Source: JAOXRU01 sp965247735
GTDB lineage: Bacteria > Bacteroidota > Bacteroidia > Flavobacteriales > Flavobacteriaceae
NCBI GenBank assembly: GCA_965247735.1
Contig: CBDFHN010000001.1
Coordinates: 806,001-870,000, forward strand
DNA: 64,000 bases
Direction: 5' to 3'
Part shown: piece by piece, positions 34,233 through 44,029 of the stretch
How the letters are laid out: the number at the start of each line of letters is the position of its first letter
Numbering within the stretch: the stretch's first letter is position 1
Made by a program: the position numbers and the translations under genes
Notes under the pieces: generated by a model
What the model was told of the DNA's origin: nothing
Database searches by the model: none
Seen by the model: the letters and a program-made list of their open reading frames with translations, nothing else

Positions 34233-35870
34233 TAAGTATGATAGGTAAAGATTTTGAGATTCCAACAGATACCGACACCGATAATATACGAATTAAGTAT
34301 AACCGCTACAGATAGTGATGGAAACACAGCTATTCAGTCATGGCAAGTAACGGTAACAAATGTAGTAGAAGCAGTAAGTTTTACAATAGAGCAATAACAG
34401 CAGCAAGTATAGTAGAAAACACAGCATATACGGGAGTAGTCCCAAACATAAGCCCAGTAGGTGCAGTAGCTTATAGTTTATCAGGATCAGATGCAGGGTT
34501 ATTTACCATAGCTACAGCTACAGGAATAGTAAGTATGATTGGTAGGGATTTTGAATCTCCGTCAGATACCGACACCGATAATGTATACGAATTAAGTATA
34601 ACTGCTACAGATAGTGATAGCTATTCAGTCACAAGTAACGGTAACAAATGTAGTAGAAGTAGTAAGTTTTACAATAGATGCAATAACAGCAGCAAGTATA
34701 GTAGAAAACACAGCATATACAGGAGTCCCAAACATAACAGGGAGCCCAGTAGGTGCAGTAACTTATAGTTTATCAGGATCAGATGCAGGGTTATTTACCA
34801 TAGCTACAGCTACAGGAGTAGTAAGTATGATAGGTAAAGATTTTGAGATTCCAACAGATACCGAAGTATGTATACGAATTAAGTATAACCGCTACAGATA
34901 GTGATGGAAATACAGCTATTCAGTCATGGCAAGTAACAACAAATGTAGTAGAAGTAGTAAGTTTTACAATAGATGCAATAACAGCAGCAAGTATAGTAGA
35001 AAACACAGCATATACAGGAGTAGTCCCAAACATAACAGGGAGTCCAGTAGGTGCAGTAACTTATAGTTTATCAGGATCAGATGCAGGGTTATTTACCATA
35101 GCTACAGCTACAGGAATAGTAAGTATGATTGGTAGGGATTTTGAATCTCCGTCTGATACCGACACCGATAATGTATACGAATTAAGTATAACCGCTACAG
35201 ATAGTGATGGAAACACAGCTATTCAGTCATGGCAAGTAACGGTAACAAATGTAGTAGAAGTAGTAAGTTTTACAATAGATGCAATAACAGCAGCAAGTAT
35301 AGTAGAAAACACAGCATATACGGGAGTAGTCCCAAACATAACAGGGAGTCCAGTAGGTGCAGTAACTTATAGTTTATCAGGATCAGATGCAGGGTTATTT
35401 ACCATAGCTACAGCTACAGGAGTAGTAAGTATGATAGGTAGAGATTTTGAATCACCCGCTGATGCAGATGCGGACAACGTATATGATTTAACAATAACCG
35501 CTACAGATAGTGATGGAAATACAGCAAGTGAATCTTGGACGTTAACCATAACAAATATAGTAGAAACAGCAAGCTTTACAATAGCTGCAATTAGTAATGT
35601 TAATCTAGATGAAAACACTGCGTATACAGGAGTTACACCAAATATAATAGGCATTCCAATTGGAGTTTTAACTTATAGTTTAGGTGGAGTTGATGCAACA
35701 TTATTTACAATAGATGCAGCTACAGGAATAGTCGGTATGTCAAGCAAAGATTTTGAAAACCCATTAGATATAGGTGCAGATAATGTTTATGAATTAAGCA
35801 TAACTGTCACAGATAGTGATGGAAATACAGCAAACGAATCTTGGACGGTAACAATGATAGATGATATTGT
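31335..35870 (+). repeat. Fifteen tandem 306-bp cadherin-like repeats
   Basis: Unit starts (GTAAGTTTTAC) at 31335, 31641, 31947, 32253, 32559, 32865, 33171, 33477, 33783, 34089, 34374, 34662, 34957 and 35263, with a diverged last unit near 35568. Nine spacings are exactly 306 bp; those between 34089 and 34957 are 285, 288 and 295 bp because of deletions. Units differ mainly at a small set of codons (IGKDFEIP against IGRDFESP), which shows frequent homogenisation. Confidence 0.9.
34226..34947 (+). other. Deletion cluster inside the adhesin repeats
   Basis: Compared with the neighbouring units, deletions of 7 and 2 bases (34226-34290), 1, 6, 8 and 3 bases (34388-34635), then 3, 5 and 3 bases (34725-34940) are seen, plus 12 bases just before (near 34118). 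Other units have none. Only short frames remain here. Looks like a badly resolved repeat in the assembly, or local decay. Confidence 0.6.
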
Positions 35871-37446
35871 TGAAGATTCTATAAATGCATTAACAGAAGT
35901 ATTAGAGAGTTCATCTTCTATAGGAGGATCAAGTAATGCAAATGGAGTAGATGTATCATTAGATATATTAAATTCAATATTAGGACTTACAGGAGTAGAT
36001 GCTGGTTCTCTTGCAATTTATCAAGCATTAATTGCATTAGAAACAAGTTTTAGTACACCTCCAGAATTGACAGAAATACAAGCAATAATAGATGCAGCAA
36101 ATTCTAGTGGAGACATAGATGGTGATGGGATAACAGATGTATTAGATCCAAATCCTACCAATCCAGATACAGATGGCGATGGCATAACCGATGGTGCAGA
36201 TGTAGATATAGACGGTGATGGAATAGCAGATAATGGAATCGATACAGATGGAGATGGAATTAACGATATCTCAGATGTAGATGTAGACGGTGATGGAATA
36301 GCAGATAATGGAACAGATATGGATGGAGATGGAATTACAGATTCTGCAGACACAGACATAGATGGCGATGGATTAGTAAATACATTAGACCCAGATCCTA
36401 CCAATCCAGATACAGATGGCGATGGCATAACCGATGGTGCAGATGTAGATGTAGACGGTAATGGAATAGCAGATAATGGAATCGATACAGATGGAGATGG
36501 AATTAACGATATCTCAGATGTAGATGTAGACGGCGATGGAATAGCAGATAACGGAACAGATATGGATGGAGATGGAATTACAGATTCTGCAGACACAGAC
36601 ATAGATGGCGATGGATTAGTAAATACATTAGACCCAGATCCTACCAATCCAGATACCGATGGCGATGGCATAACCGATGGTGCAGATGTAGATGTAGACG
36701 GCGATGGAATAGCAGATAATGGAATCGATACAGATGGAGATGGAATTAACGATATCTCAGATGTAGATGTAGACGGCGATGGAATAGCAGATAACGGAAC
36801 AGATATGGATGGCGATGGAATTACAGATTCTGCAGACACAGACATAGATGGCGATGGATTAGTAAATACATTAGACCCAGATCCTACCAATCCAGATACC
36901 GATGGCGATGGCATAACCGATGGTGCAGATGTAGATGTAGACGGCGATGGAATAGCAGATAATGGAATCGATACAGATGGAGATGGAATTAACGATATCT
37001 CAGATGTAGATGTAGACGGCGATGGAATAGCAGATAACGGAACAGATATGGATGGCGATGGAATTACAGATTCTGCAGACACAGACATAGATGGCGATGG
37101 ATTAGTAAATACATTAGACCCAAATTCTACCAATCCAGATACCGATGGTGATGGTATAGCCGATGGTGCAGATGTAGATGTAGACGGTAATGGAATAGCA
37201 GATAATGGAATCGATACAGATGGAGATGGAATTAACGATATCTCAGATGTAGATGTAGACGGTGATGGAATAGCAGATAACGGAACAGATATGGATGGCG
37301 ATGGAATTACAGATTCTGCAGACACAGACATAGATGGCGATGGATTAGTAAATACATTAGACCCAGATTCTACCAATCCAGATACCGATGGCGATGGCAT
37401 AACCGATGGTGCAGATGTAGATGTAGACGGCGATGGAATGGAATAG
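34843..37446 (+). CDS. Giant T9SS adhesin, middle part
   Basis: Open frame that resumes the cadherin-like repeats after the deletion cluster and passes through the last, diverged unit, a linker of about 90 residues (VEDSINALTEVLESSSSIGG ... ALETSFSTPPELTEIQAI) and into aspartate-rich TSP3-like repeats (DTDGDGITDGADVDVDGDG), which bind calcium. The ATG is not a real start; it is simply the first in the frame. The frame ends at 37446 because GGAAT is duplicated at 37431-37441 (GATGGAATGGAATAGC). Confidence 0.8.
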   Translation: MRFQQIPKYVYELSITATDSDGNTAIQSWQVTTNVVEVVSFTIDAITAASIVENTAYTGVVPNITGSPVGAVTYSLSGSDAGLFTIATATGIVSMIGRDFESPSDTDTDNVYELSITATDSDGNTAIQSWQVTVTNVVEVVSFTIDAITAASIVENTAYTGVVPNITGSPVGAVTYSLSGSDAGLFTIATATGVVSMIGRDFESPADADADNVYDLTITATDSDGNTASESWTLTITNIVETASFTIAAISNVNLDENTAYTGVTPNIIGIPIGVLTYSLGGVDATLFTIDAATGIVGMSSKDFENPLDIGADNVYELSITVTDSDGNTANESWTVTMIDDIVEDSINALTEVLESSSSIGGSSNANGVDVSLDILNSILGLTGVDAGSLAIYQALIALETSFSTPPELTEIQAIIDAANSSGDIDGDGITDVLDPNPTNPDTDGDGITDGADVDIDGDGIADNGIDTDGDGINDISDVDVDGDGIADNGTDMDGDGITDSADTDIDGDGLVNTLDPDPTNPDTDGDGITDGADVDVDGNGIADNGIDTDGDGINDISDVDVDGDGIADNGTDMDGDGITDSADTDIDGDGLVNTLDPDPTNPDTDGDGITDGADVDVDGDGIADNGIDTDGDGINDISDVDVDGDGIADNGTDMDGDGITDSADTDIDGDGLVNTLDPDPTNPDTDGDGITDGADVDVDGDGIADNGIDTDGDGINDISDVDVDGDGIADNGTDMDGDGITDSADTDIDGDGLVNTLDPNSTNPDTDGDGIADGADVDVDGNGIADNGIDTDGDGINDISDVDVDGDGIADNGTDMDGDGITDSADTDIDGDGLVNTLDPDSTNPDTDGDGITDGADVDVDGDGME

Positions 37447-38710
37447 CAGATAATGGAATCGATACGGATGGCGATGGAATTAACGATATCTCAGATGTAG
37501 ATGTAGACGGCGATGGAATAGCAGATAACGGAACAGATATGGATGGCGATGGAATTACAGATTCTGCAGACACAGACATAGATGGCGATGGATTAGTAAA
37601 TACATTAGACCCAGATTCTACCAATCCAGATACAGATGGCGATGGCATAACCGATGGTGCAGATGTAGATGTAGACGGTAATGGAATAGCAGATAATGGA
37701 ATCGATACAGATGGAGATGGAATTAACGATATCTCAGATGTAGATGTAGACGGTGATGGAATAACAGATAATGGAACAGATATGGATGGAGATGGAATTA
37801 CAGATTCTGCAGACACAGACATAGATGGCGATGGATTAGTAAATACATTAGACCCAGATCCTACCAATCCAGATACAGATGGCGATGGCATAACCGATGG
37901 TGCAGATGTAGATGTAGACGGTAATGGAATAGCAGATAATGGAATCGATACAGATGGAGATGGAATTAACGATATCTCAGATGTAGATGTAGACGGCGAT
38001 GGAATAGCAGATAACGGAACAGATATGGATGGAGATGGAATTACAGATTCTGCAGACACAGACATAGATGGCGATGGATTAGTAAATACATTAGACCCAG
38101 ATCCTACCAATCCAGATACCGATGGCGATGGCATAACCGATGGTGCAGATGTAGATGTAGACGGCGATGGAATAGCAGATAATGGAATCGATACAGATGG
38201 AGATGGAATTAACGATATCTCAGATGTAGATGTAGACGGCGATGGAATAGCTGATAACGGAACAGATATGGATGGCGATGGAATTACAGATTCTGCAGAC
38301 ACAGACATAGATGGCGATGGATTAGTAAATACATTAGACCCAGATTCTACCAATCCAGATACCGATGGCGATGGCATAACCGATGGTGCAGATGTAGATG
38401 TAGACGGTGATGGAATAGCAGATAATGGAATCGATACGGATGGCGATGGAATTAACGATATCTCAGATGTAGATGTAGACGGCGATGGAATAGCAGATAA
38501 CGGAACAGATATGGATGGCGATGGAATTACAGATTCTGCAGACACAGACATAGATGGCGATGGATTAGTAAATACATTAGACCCAGATTCTACCAATCCA
38601 GATACCGATGGTGATGGTATAGCCGATGGTGCAGATGTAGATGTAGACGGTGATGGAATAGCAGATAATGGAATCGATACGGATGGCGATGGAATTAACG
38701 ATTTACATGA
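36120..38710 (+). repeat. About eleven tandem 243-bp TSP3-like calcium-binding repeats
   Basis: The motif CAATCCAGATAC recurs every 243 bp (36159, 36402, 36645, 36888, 37131, 37374, then 37622 after a 5-bp insertion, 37865, 38108, 38351, 38594). Each 81-aa unit has six DxDGDG-type loops. Nearly identical units; variable positions are few (D/N in DGDGI/DGNGI, P/S in DPTNP/DSTNP). Confidence 0.9.
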
Positions 38711-39008
38711 TACGGAAGATAATTCTAATAAACCTATCCTAGTTAAAGATGCTATAGGAACAAAAAATGGACACAGGGTTCCTTGGGTTATTTCAGGTTT
38801 AGAAAGTTATGAATCCAATAAAGTGATGGTATTTAATAGAAATAGTAAGGTTGTATTTGAGACTAATATGTACCAAAATAATTGGTTAGGGACATATAAA
38901 GGCGATTCAAATGTTTTACCTGAAGGATCTTATTATTATCAGATAGTTTTAATAAATGATTTAAAAGAATCTAAGATGGTGTCTGGTTGGTTGTATATTT
39001 TTAAATAA
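37539..39008 (+). CDS. Giant T9SS adhesin, C-terminal part with type B sorting domain
   Basis: 489 aa. The TSP3-like repeats continue to about residue 395; the last 85 residues form a gliding-motility-type (CHU_C, type B) C-terminal domain: VPWVISGLESYESNKVMVFN, KVVFETNMYQNNWLGTYKG, LPEGSYYYQIVL and the final GWLYIFK. Such domains direct export through the type IX system and in SprB-like proteins depend on a SprF partner, which is encoded just upstream of this locus. Frame is broken from the middle part only by the 5-bp duplication near 37436. Confidence 0.88.
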   Translation: MDGDGITDSADTDIDGDGLVNTLDPDSTNPDTDGDGITDGADVDVDGNGIADNGIDTDGDGINDISDVDVDGDGITDNGTDMDGDGITDSADTDIDGDGLVNTLDPDPTNPDTDGDGITDGADVDVDGNGIADNGIDTDGDGINDISDVDVDGDGIADNGTDMDGDGITDSADTDIDGDGLVNTLDPDPTNPDTDGDGITDGADVDVDGDGIADNGIDTDGDGINDISDVDVDGDGIADNGTDMDGDGITDSADTDIDGDGLVNTLDPDSTNPDTDGDGITDGADVDVDGDGIADNGIDTDGDGINDISDVDVDGDGIADNGTDMDGDGITDSADTDIDGDGLVNTLDPDSTNPDTDGDGIADGADVDVDGDGIADNGIDTDGDGINDLHDTEDNSNKPILVKDAIGTKNGHRVPWVISGLESYESNKVMVFNRNSKVVFETNMYQNNWLGTYKGDSNVLPEGSYYYQIVLINDLKESKMVSGWLYIFK

Positions 39009-39610
39009 TAGATATAATTTGTGTTCAAGTTAGTTGTTGAGTCTCAGGTTTTTATACTTGAGACTCATCATGAGTAAAATAAAGAAAGTTTGATGATATC
39101 ATGTCATCTTTAAAATATAGATTATCAATTTAGGTTATTATGGTTGTAAATGAAGTGATTTTTGATAATAATACGCTTTCGCGTGACGGAGAAAAAGTAT
39201 TGATTAGAGTAAAGAAAAATGGAAATTTAACTTTAGGAACTTACAATAGTAATCTATTAAAATTTCTATTCTTCAAACATTTAAATATATTGATGTGTTT
39301 AGTATATCATATTGGTGTAGAGTTAATGATGTGGTATGAAAAATTATAACTAACATAAAAGATTGATTTGTAAGTCTGAAAAAACTCGAAGAGGAATAAT
39401 GTACATGAACAACTCAATACTTTTTGAGACCTTTTAATGGAGTCAGTTCAAAATATATGCAAAACTATCTTACTGGGTATGGGTATGTATACAAAATAGT
39501 AAAACAACATTGAAACAATGGTTATCAAGCTAACCATTTAATCGAATTATTTAAACAAAACGCTAATTTAGAACTTAGCTATTATTAATAACCTTTATAA
39601 AATTCTTATC
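39009..39610. other. Intergenic stretch after the adhesin
   Basis: A 9-bp stem TGAGTCTCA / TGAGACTCA (39038-39067, 12-base loop) follows the adhesin stop by 30 bp; it lacks a T run, so terminator function is uncertain. The rest holds only short frames (one of 69 codons at 39140) that I do not support. Confidence 0.4.
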
Positions 39611-40276
39611 ATAAAAAAAAATAAAATTATTATCTTGTTTCTTTCCCTTATCCTCTTATTAGGCTGCGAAAAAAATGAACACCTTGATGTTGTACAAATT
39701 TTAAATTATGATTTTAAAGAGTCAGTTATAGTTTTTGATGACAGCAACAATTTTATTGAATTTATTGTAGAATCAAATGACGAAGAGATGCTTAATACGT
39801 ATAAAAATTCTCTTTTGAATTTTGAATTAAAATTACTAGATAGTAAAGATGCTAAAAATGTTCTCCAGAATGTAAATTCTGAAACTGAAACTGAAACTGA
39901 ACACTCCATATCATTAAAAACCGATATCCACTTAACAATTAATGATAGGCAATTAATAAAAAATGCAAATGGCAAAACTATTGGTTACACTTTTGTATCT
40001 AAAAAAAATCAGAGAATAACAAAAGAGGTATTGAGAGCATAAATTATGCTTATTCAATAGGTATAAACTGGACAAATGAATCTCCAAATTTTCTAATTTT
40101 ATTTAATGACCATTCATCATCTCATTTAGAATTTAATAAATAGCGTTGAACAACCATCAATTCTGAACTCAGGAGATGTAGTTGCTCATTTTGGGGAAGT
40201 TAAGGGGATATTCCTTAACAATCCCAATCCAAAAGGGAGGGTAATTGCAACATTATACTATTATTATAATTGGTAA
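39611..40276 (+). pseudogene. Lipoprotein of unknown function, start lost and frame disturbed
   Basis: The N-terminus reads (I)KKNKIIILFLSLILLLGC: a lipoprotein signal peptide with lipobox LLGC, but the codon at the expected start is ATA (39611), not ATG; the nearest usable start is TTG 39635. The main frame stops at 40042, yet coding continues one frame over from about 40036 (INYAYSIGINWTNESPNF) to TAG 40141, then back in the first frame (VEQPSILNSGDVVAHFGEV) to 40276. Two compensating slips. About 220 residues in all; it contains TETETE repeats. Function unknown. Confidence 0.55.
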
Positions 40277-40351
40277 GTATTGAAATAAACGTGTGAGTGG
40301 CGGTTTTGAGACTGTAAACTCAACTCTGTCTGAATAAAAAAGTATTTTCCC

Positions 40352-40444
40352 CTATAAGACCTTACCTATTTTACGGTTACTATAGCCATCTATTTGAAGT
40401 GTTAGTATTTGTTTTAAGTCCATAGGATCAAGTGTGTTTGCCAT
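40352..40444 (-). pseudogene. IS21-family IstA N-terminal fragment
   Basis: 30 codons, MANTLDPMDLKQILTLQID and GYSNRKIGKVL, the usual beginning of Bacteroidota IstA transposases, then TAG. The hairpin ATATCGCA / TGCGATAT lies just upstream at 40443-40463. The rest of the element is missing. Confidence 0.7.
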
Positions 40445-40530
40445 ATCGCATTTTAATTGCGATATAGAACTTTATTCTTGATCTTTCAAAGTACAGGTCC
40501 TAAAACAGATTATACATTAAATAAAAAGGG

Positions 40531-41625
40531 TTAAGTACATGACAAAAAATGAAATACATCAGTATTACTCTTATTTTCAGAGTTTAACAATACGTTAGCT
40601 AAGAAATTTAGCCCATATTTAAAAATACTTTTAGCCTTTCTACCATGCTTTTTAATTGTGATTGGATTTATTTGATGCAGATATATCCCAATTTTATAAC
40701 ACCACACAAAGGCTATCATAACGAGTAAAATCAATTTTTCTATTCTTTGAATATCTTGCAAGTGTGTTTTTTCAATATCAAACCCACTAGATTTCATTGC
40801 TTTAAAACACATTTCAATTTGCCATCTTTTTTGATAGTCATCTAGCGCCTTTTCGGGTTTATTAAATGATACAATGATTAAAAATTCTTGTTTTAAGTTC
40901 TTTGGATAGAGTTTACAACCTGACAAATAGCAAAGCTGTCCATTTACTCGCACAATCTTATTATAATACACGAACTCATTGGTTTTAAACCTATTAAATA
41001 AGTGGGAAGCCTTAATCTCTTTCTTCTTATGGGGAAGGAATACTTTAAAGTTGTTACGAATACGAATGTAATATCGAATCCTATTTTGGTTAAGATACTC
41101 CAGCCATTGTTCTCCCACAAATTCTCTGTCAGCCACTATAGATTCGATGACCTTTTTACCAAAAAGTCGGATAAATCTATTGATTAAATCAATACGTTCT
41201 TGGCTATTAGAATTACCTCTCTTATCTAACATGGTAAACAATAAAGGAAAAGCAACGCCTTTATAAACAATACCGAGCATAAATATATTTATATTGGTTT
41301 GCCCAAATTTCCAATTGGTTCTATCGATACTCAAGATGAGCTTATTTTGCTTGGGAAGTAGATTAAAAACAAGGCATGCTATAAGATCCGAATCTAAGCT
41401 ATAGCTTGCAATAAATCGTTGTATGCGTCTTAAAGAGGATTCTGAATCTGCATGGGTATCAAAAGCATTGGCTAGCTTCTCAAATGTAACAGTTTGTACT
41501 TTGCATAAAGCAATTACAAAATGGGAGATAAGTTTTACCCTAGCTAAGTTTATCTTTTTTTGAAAATGACTATTGAGAACAAAAGTTAATTCACTATTTT
41601 TAGTGACAGCATTGGTTTTCTTCAT
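40531..41625 (-). CDS. IS4-family DDE transposase
   Basis: 364 aa. First Asp in LSIDRTNWKFG (near residue 99), second in IVADREFVGEQW (near 163), and the family signature Y-2-R-3-E-6-K as YQKRWQIEMCFKAMK (near 265). Looks intact. The frame runs through the right inverted repeat and its stop codon TAA is not part of the element: it is supplied by the duplicated target DNA (40531-40533). Confidence 0.92.
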   Translation of the reverse strand: MKKTNAVTKNSELTFVLNSHFQKKINLARVKLISHFVIALCKVQTVTFEKLANAFDTHADSESSLRRIQRFIASYSLDSDLIACLVFNLLPKQNKLILSIDRTNWKFGQTNINIFMLGIVYKGVAFPLLFTMLDKRGNSNSQERIDLINRFIRLFGKKVIESIVADREFVGEQWLEYLNQNRIRYYIRIRNNFKVFLPHKKKEIKASHLFNRFKTNEFVYYNKIVRVNGQLCYLSGCKLYPKNLKQEFLIIVSFNKPEKALDDYQKRWQIEMCFKAMKSSGFDIEKTHLQDIQRIEKLILLVMIAFVWCYKIGIYLHQINPITIKKHGRKAKSIFKYGLNFLANVLLNSENKSNTDVFHFLSCT

Positions 41626-41692
41626 TAGAAAGATAAGTCGAATTACTCATATAACATACTGAAAATCAACGAATTGTGTTTTTGTCATGTAC
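40535..41692 (-). mobile_element. IS4-family insertion sequence with 14-bp inverted repeats and 17-bp target duplication
   Basis: 1158 bp with perfect terminal repeats GTACATGACAAAAA / TTTTTGTCATGTAC. Both sides carry TAAATAAAAAGGGTTAA (40518-40534 and 41693-41709), a 17-bp direct repeat, long for this family. The perfect ends and duplication indicate a recent insertion. Confidence 0.9.
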
Positions 41693-41765
41693 TAAATAAA
41701 AAGGGTTAAAAAAGGCTCAACCTCAATAAACAAAAGGGGGTTGGGTATTTTTTATGTTTAATGGG

Positions 41766-42168
41766 GAAATAAACGAATTATACAAAAACACCATTTCTTA
41801 CCATACCATTCTAGTTAGTTTTTAAAAGCCAATTTAGATAAAGATACCATTAAACCAATAAATCGTAATGGGTGTTAAAGACTCTTTAAAACGCCCAATA
41901 GAAGACAAATATAAAAAACTCAAAAGACCTAAATTAAGTTTGGATGGACAGTTGGATGGACAAAAGCACATTTTTAGACCTTTCAAACCGCCCTTTTTCG
42001 AGCTAAAAGCGATTTCAGCTAGTAAAAAAGAGGGTAAACTACAAAAATACCGTTCAAAAGGGAGGGTGAATAAGCACAAAATACTATATCAAAACATATT
42101 TAACTAGCTGTAATAGAGCGGTGTAGTTATGAAAAGACGATTTTATTTATGTATAATTCGTTTATTTC
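41766..42168. repeat. 403-bp element with 19-bp perfect inverted repeats
   Basis: GAAATAAACGAATTATACA (41766-41784) returns exactly inverted at 42150-42168. Between them lies a 79-codon + strand frame (41868-42107) with a basic product (KYKKLKRPKLSLDGQLDGQ) not like any transposase. May be a MITE-like element or a deleted IS. The right repeat contains the stop codon of the repressor relic that follows. Confidence 0.55.
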
Positions 42169-42800
42169 ATGGCGTTTATCCTTACATTTTTCTTAATCAT
42201 TGCTAATGCACGAATACGATTTATTCTAATGTCCTTCGGTTGATGGTGCCCATTTTAGCTCACTAATCTTATCCATTCATCCCTTTTATCATTTCTCTGA
42301 ATGTATTTAACTGTTATAAATTCTTCGTCTCCCAAATCAATTGAGATTAAATACCATTTCTTCCAAAAAAATATCTTCTAAGATATTATGCACTTGCTTA
42401 TACACCACAATGTCTTCAGACTTCAACAATGGGTACATGGAATCTCCTGTTACAAAACAGCTCCATCACATCTTGGCAGATTTGGGAGGCTTAAATAATC
42501 TATAGGTGTTTTTTCGTCATAATATTCGAAAAGCTCGACTAACCCCGCTGTTGCTTCTAAGTTAAACAACGGAATCATTTGGTTATCGACGAGATTATCA
42601 GTTCGCTGTAGATACAGTAGCTATATCACTGTTATTGCTGTTTTCGTATTTGGCAAGACGCTCCTTAAGAAGATTATTTTCTTTTTTTAAGAGAAGAAAT
42701 AATCATTCCTGTTTCTAACTTGAACAAGTCAAACTCTTTTCTTAACTCTATCAGAAGATTGTCAGTAAAAGCAATTCCTTTTTTAGAAAAATCCGAAATA
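42162..42800 (-). pseudogene. Decayed phage-type repressor (XRE / S24 peptidase)
   Basis: Reading the - strand across frameshifts gives QMIPLFNLEATAGLVELF, YLSLPNLPRCDGAVF, then VTGDSMYPLLKSEDIVVYKQ with the catalytic GDSMYP serine of S24 peptidases, WYLISIDLGDEEFITVKYI, and a C-terminus ending INAMK. At least two frameshifts (near 42455 and 42365) and an internal stop. The upstream helix-turn-helix part is poorly preserved. A remnant of a prophage or mobile element. Confidence 0.65.
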
Positions 42801-43424
42801 TATTATTAAGATCCTAATCAAAAGACTCCTTTTTTAAAAACAAAATACAGATCGGATGAACTGTTACTCACACCTTAAAAATAACACTTAACTTGTTTAT
42901 TAATAAATTATTGCAGTTAAATTTCACGTCTGTTTTAAATGGGTTGCACCTTGCAACGGTCTTGTATTATGCAACTAATCAGTTTGGTTCTCCACCATAG
43001 TTTTAAATCGTTGATTTTTATATCTGTTTTTAATATACTGCCAAACTTGTTCGCAAGGATTGAGTTCAGGAGCATAAGGAGGTATTCTTAATAGAAAAAT
43101 ATTTTCAGGTATTTCTATATTTTTTGTTGAATGAAAACCAGCGTTATCATTGACAACAATTTTATGTTCAATTGGTTTGTATAGAGAGTATTCTTTTAAA
43201 TAAGATTCAAATACAGCTGTTTTTACACCGTTGATTTCCCAAACAAAGCTATCACCATTGATTGGCGAATAACTTCCGTATAAGTAAGTGGTTTTAAAGA
43301 CATGTTGATAGGAGACAATAGGTTTTATACCAGAAGCTGTTAAGTATCTTCCAAGATGTGTCATCATTCCAAATCTAGCTTCATCTTGAAAATATAGATT
43401 TACAAAACAATAGGTATCTTTATT

Positions 43425-44029
43425 GGTCTCAAAAATAGTTAAAACTATGTACTTTAGTGCATGTTGCTTTAGCTTCTAAAAACTTTTACATTTGTTTTAT
43501 GTCAGAACAAAGATCAAATGGCCATAGTGTATCCCGTTTAACAGTACATATAGTTTGGAGTACAAAATATCGTTATCATGTTTTGAAAGGAGATCTACAA
43601 GTCCGTTGTCGCACTATTTTGGTACAAATATGCGATGCAGAAGATGTTAAAATATTAAAAGGGGTGATATCTAAAGATCATGTTCATATGCATTTGGAAT
43701 ATGGTCCTTCTCAAAATGTGAGCTATTTGGTTAAGAAGTTAAAAGGGCGTAGTTCAAGAAAGCTTCAGCAAGAGTTTCCAGAATTAAAGCATAAATATTG
43801 GGGTAGGCATTTTTGGGGTATTGGTTATGGATGTTGGAGTACAGGAAATATTACTGATGAGATGGTCAATGAATACTTGGAGCATCATCGAAGACCAGAT
43901 CAAGGTAATGCAACGAACTTTATAATTGAGCAATGACCACTGGGTGACTTTGAGTCACCAGCCCGAACCTATGGACTTTAAGTCCATAGTGGTTCAGTTA
44001 TACTAAATCTAATGTCTTGTAGTGTATTA
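43425..44029 (+). mobile_element. IS200/IS605-family element inside the IS630 transposase
   Basis: About 605 bp, ends placed by the clean restoration of the host frame (a 3-base uncertainty, GGT). No target duplication, as is usual for the family. The right end has two hairpins: GGTGACT / AGTCACC (43943-43959) and CTATGGACTT / AAGTCCATAG (43969-43989). Relics of the same element lie at 27063, 48520, 51540 and 60598. Confidence 0.85.
43499..43936 (+). CDS. tnpA: IS200/IS605-family TnpA (Y1 HUH) transposase
   Basis: 145 aa from ATG 43499 (MSEQRSNGHSVS), the position conserved in the relics; an earlier frame start at 43457 lies in the element's left end. HIVWSTKYRYHVL opens the domain, HUH is DHVHMHLEYGP near residue 76, and the catalytic Tyr is in TDEMVNEYLEHHR near residue 130. 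Cuts and joins single-stranded DNA at the element's hairpins. Appears intact. Confidence 0.9.
   Translation: MSEQRSNGHSVSRLTVHIVWSTKYRYHVLKGDLQVRCRTILVQICDAEDVKILKGVISKDHVHMHLEYGPSQNVSYLVKKLKGRSSRKLQQEFPELKHKYWGRHFWGIGYGCWSTGNITDEMVNEYLEHHRRPDQGNATNFIIEQ

Noticed and set aside
36021..38596. Two long - strand frames (459 and 408 codons) rich in Pro and Ser
   Set aside because: They are antisense to the Asp-Gly repeats and stay open only because of the repeat's codon pattern; no start context, no family.
31335..38710. Regular direct repeats as a CRISPR array
   Set aside because: Units of 306 and 243 bp are continuous coding repeats without unique spacers; no cas genes in the window.
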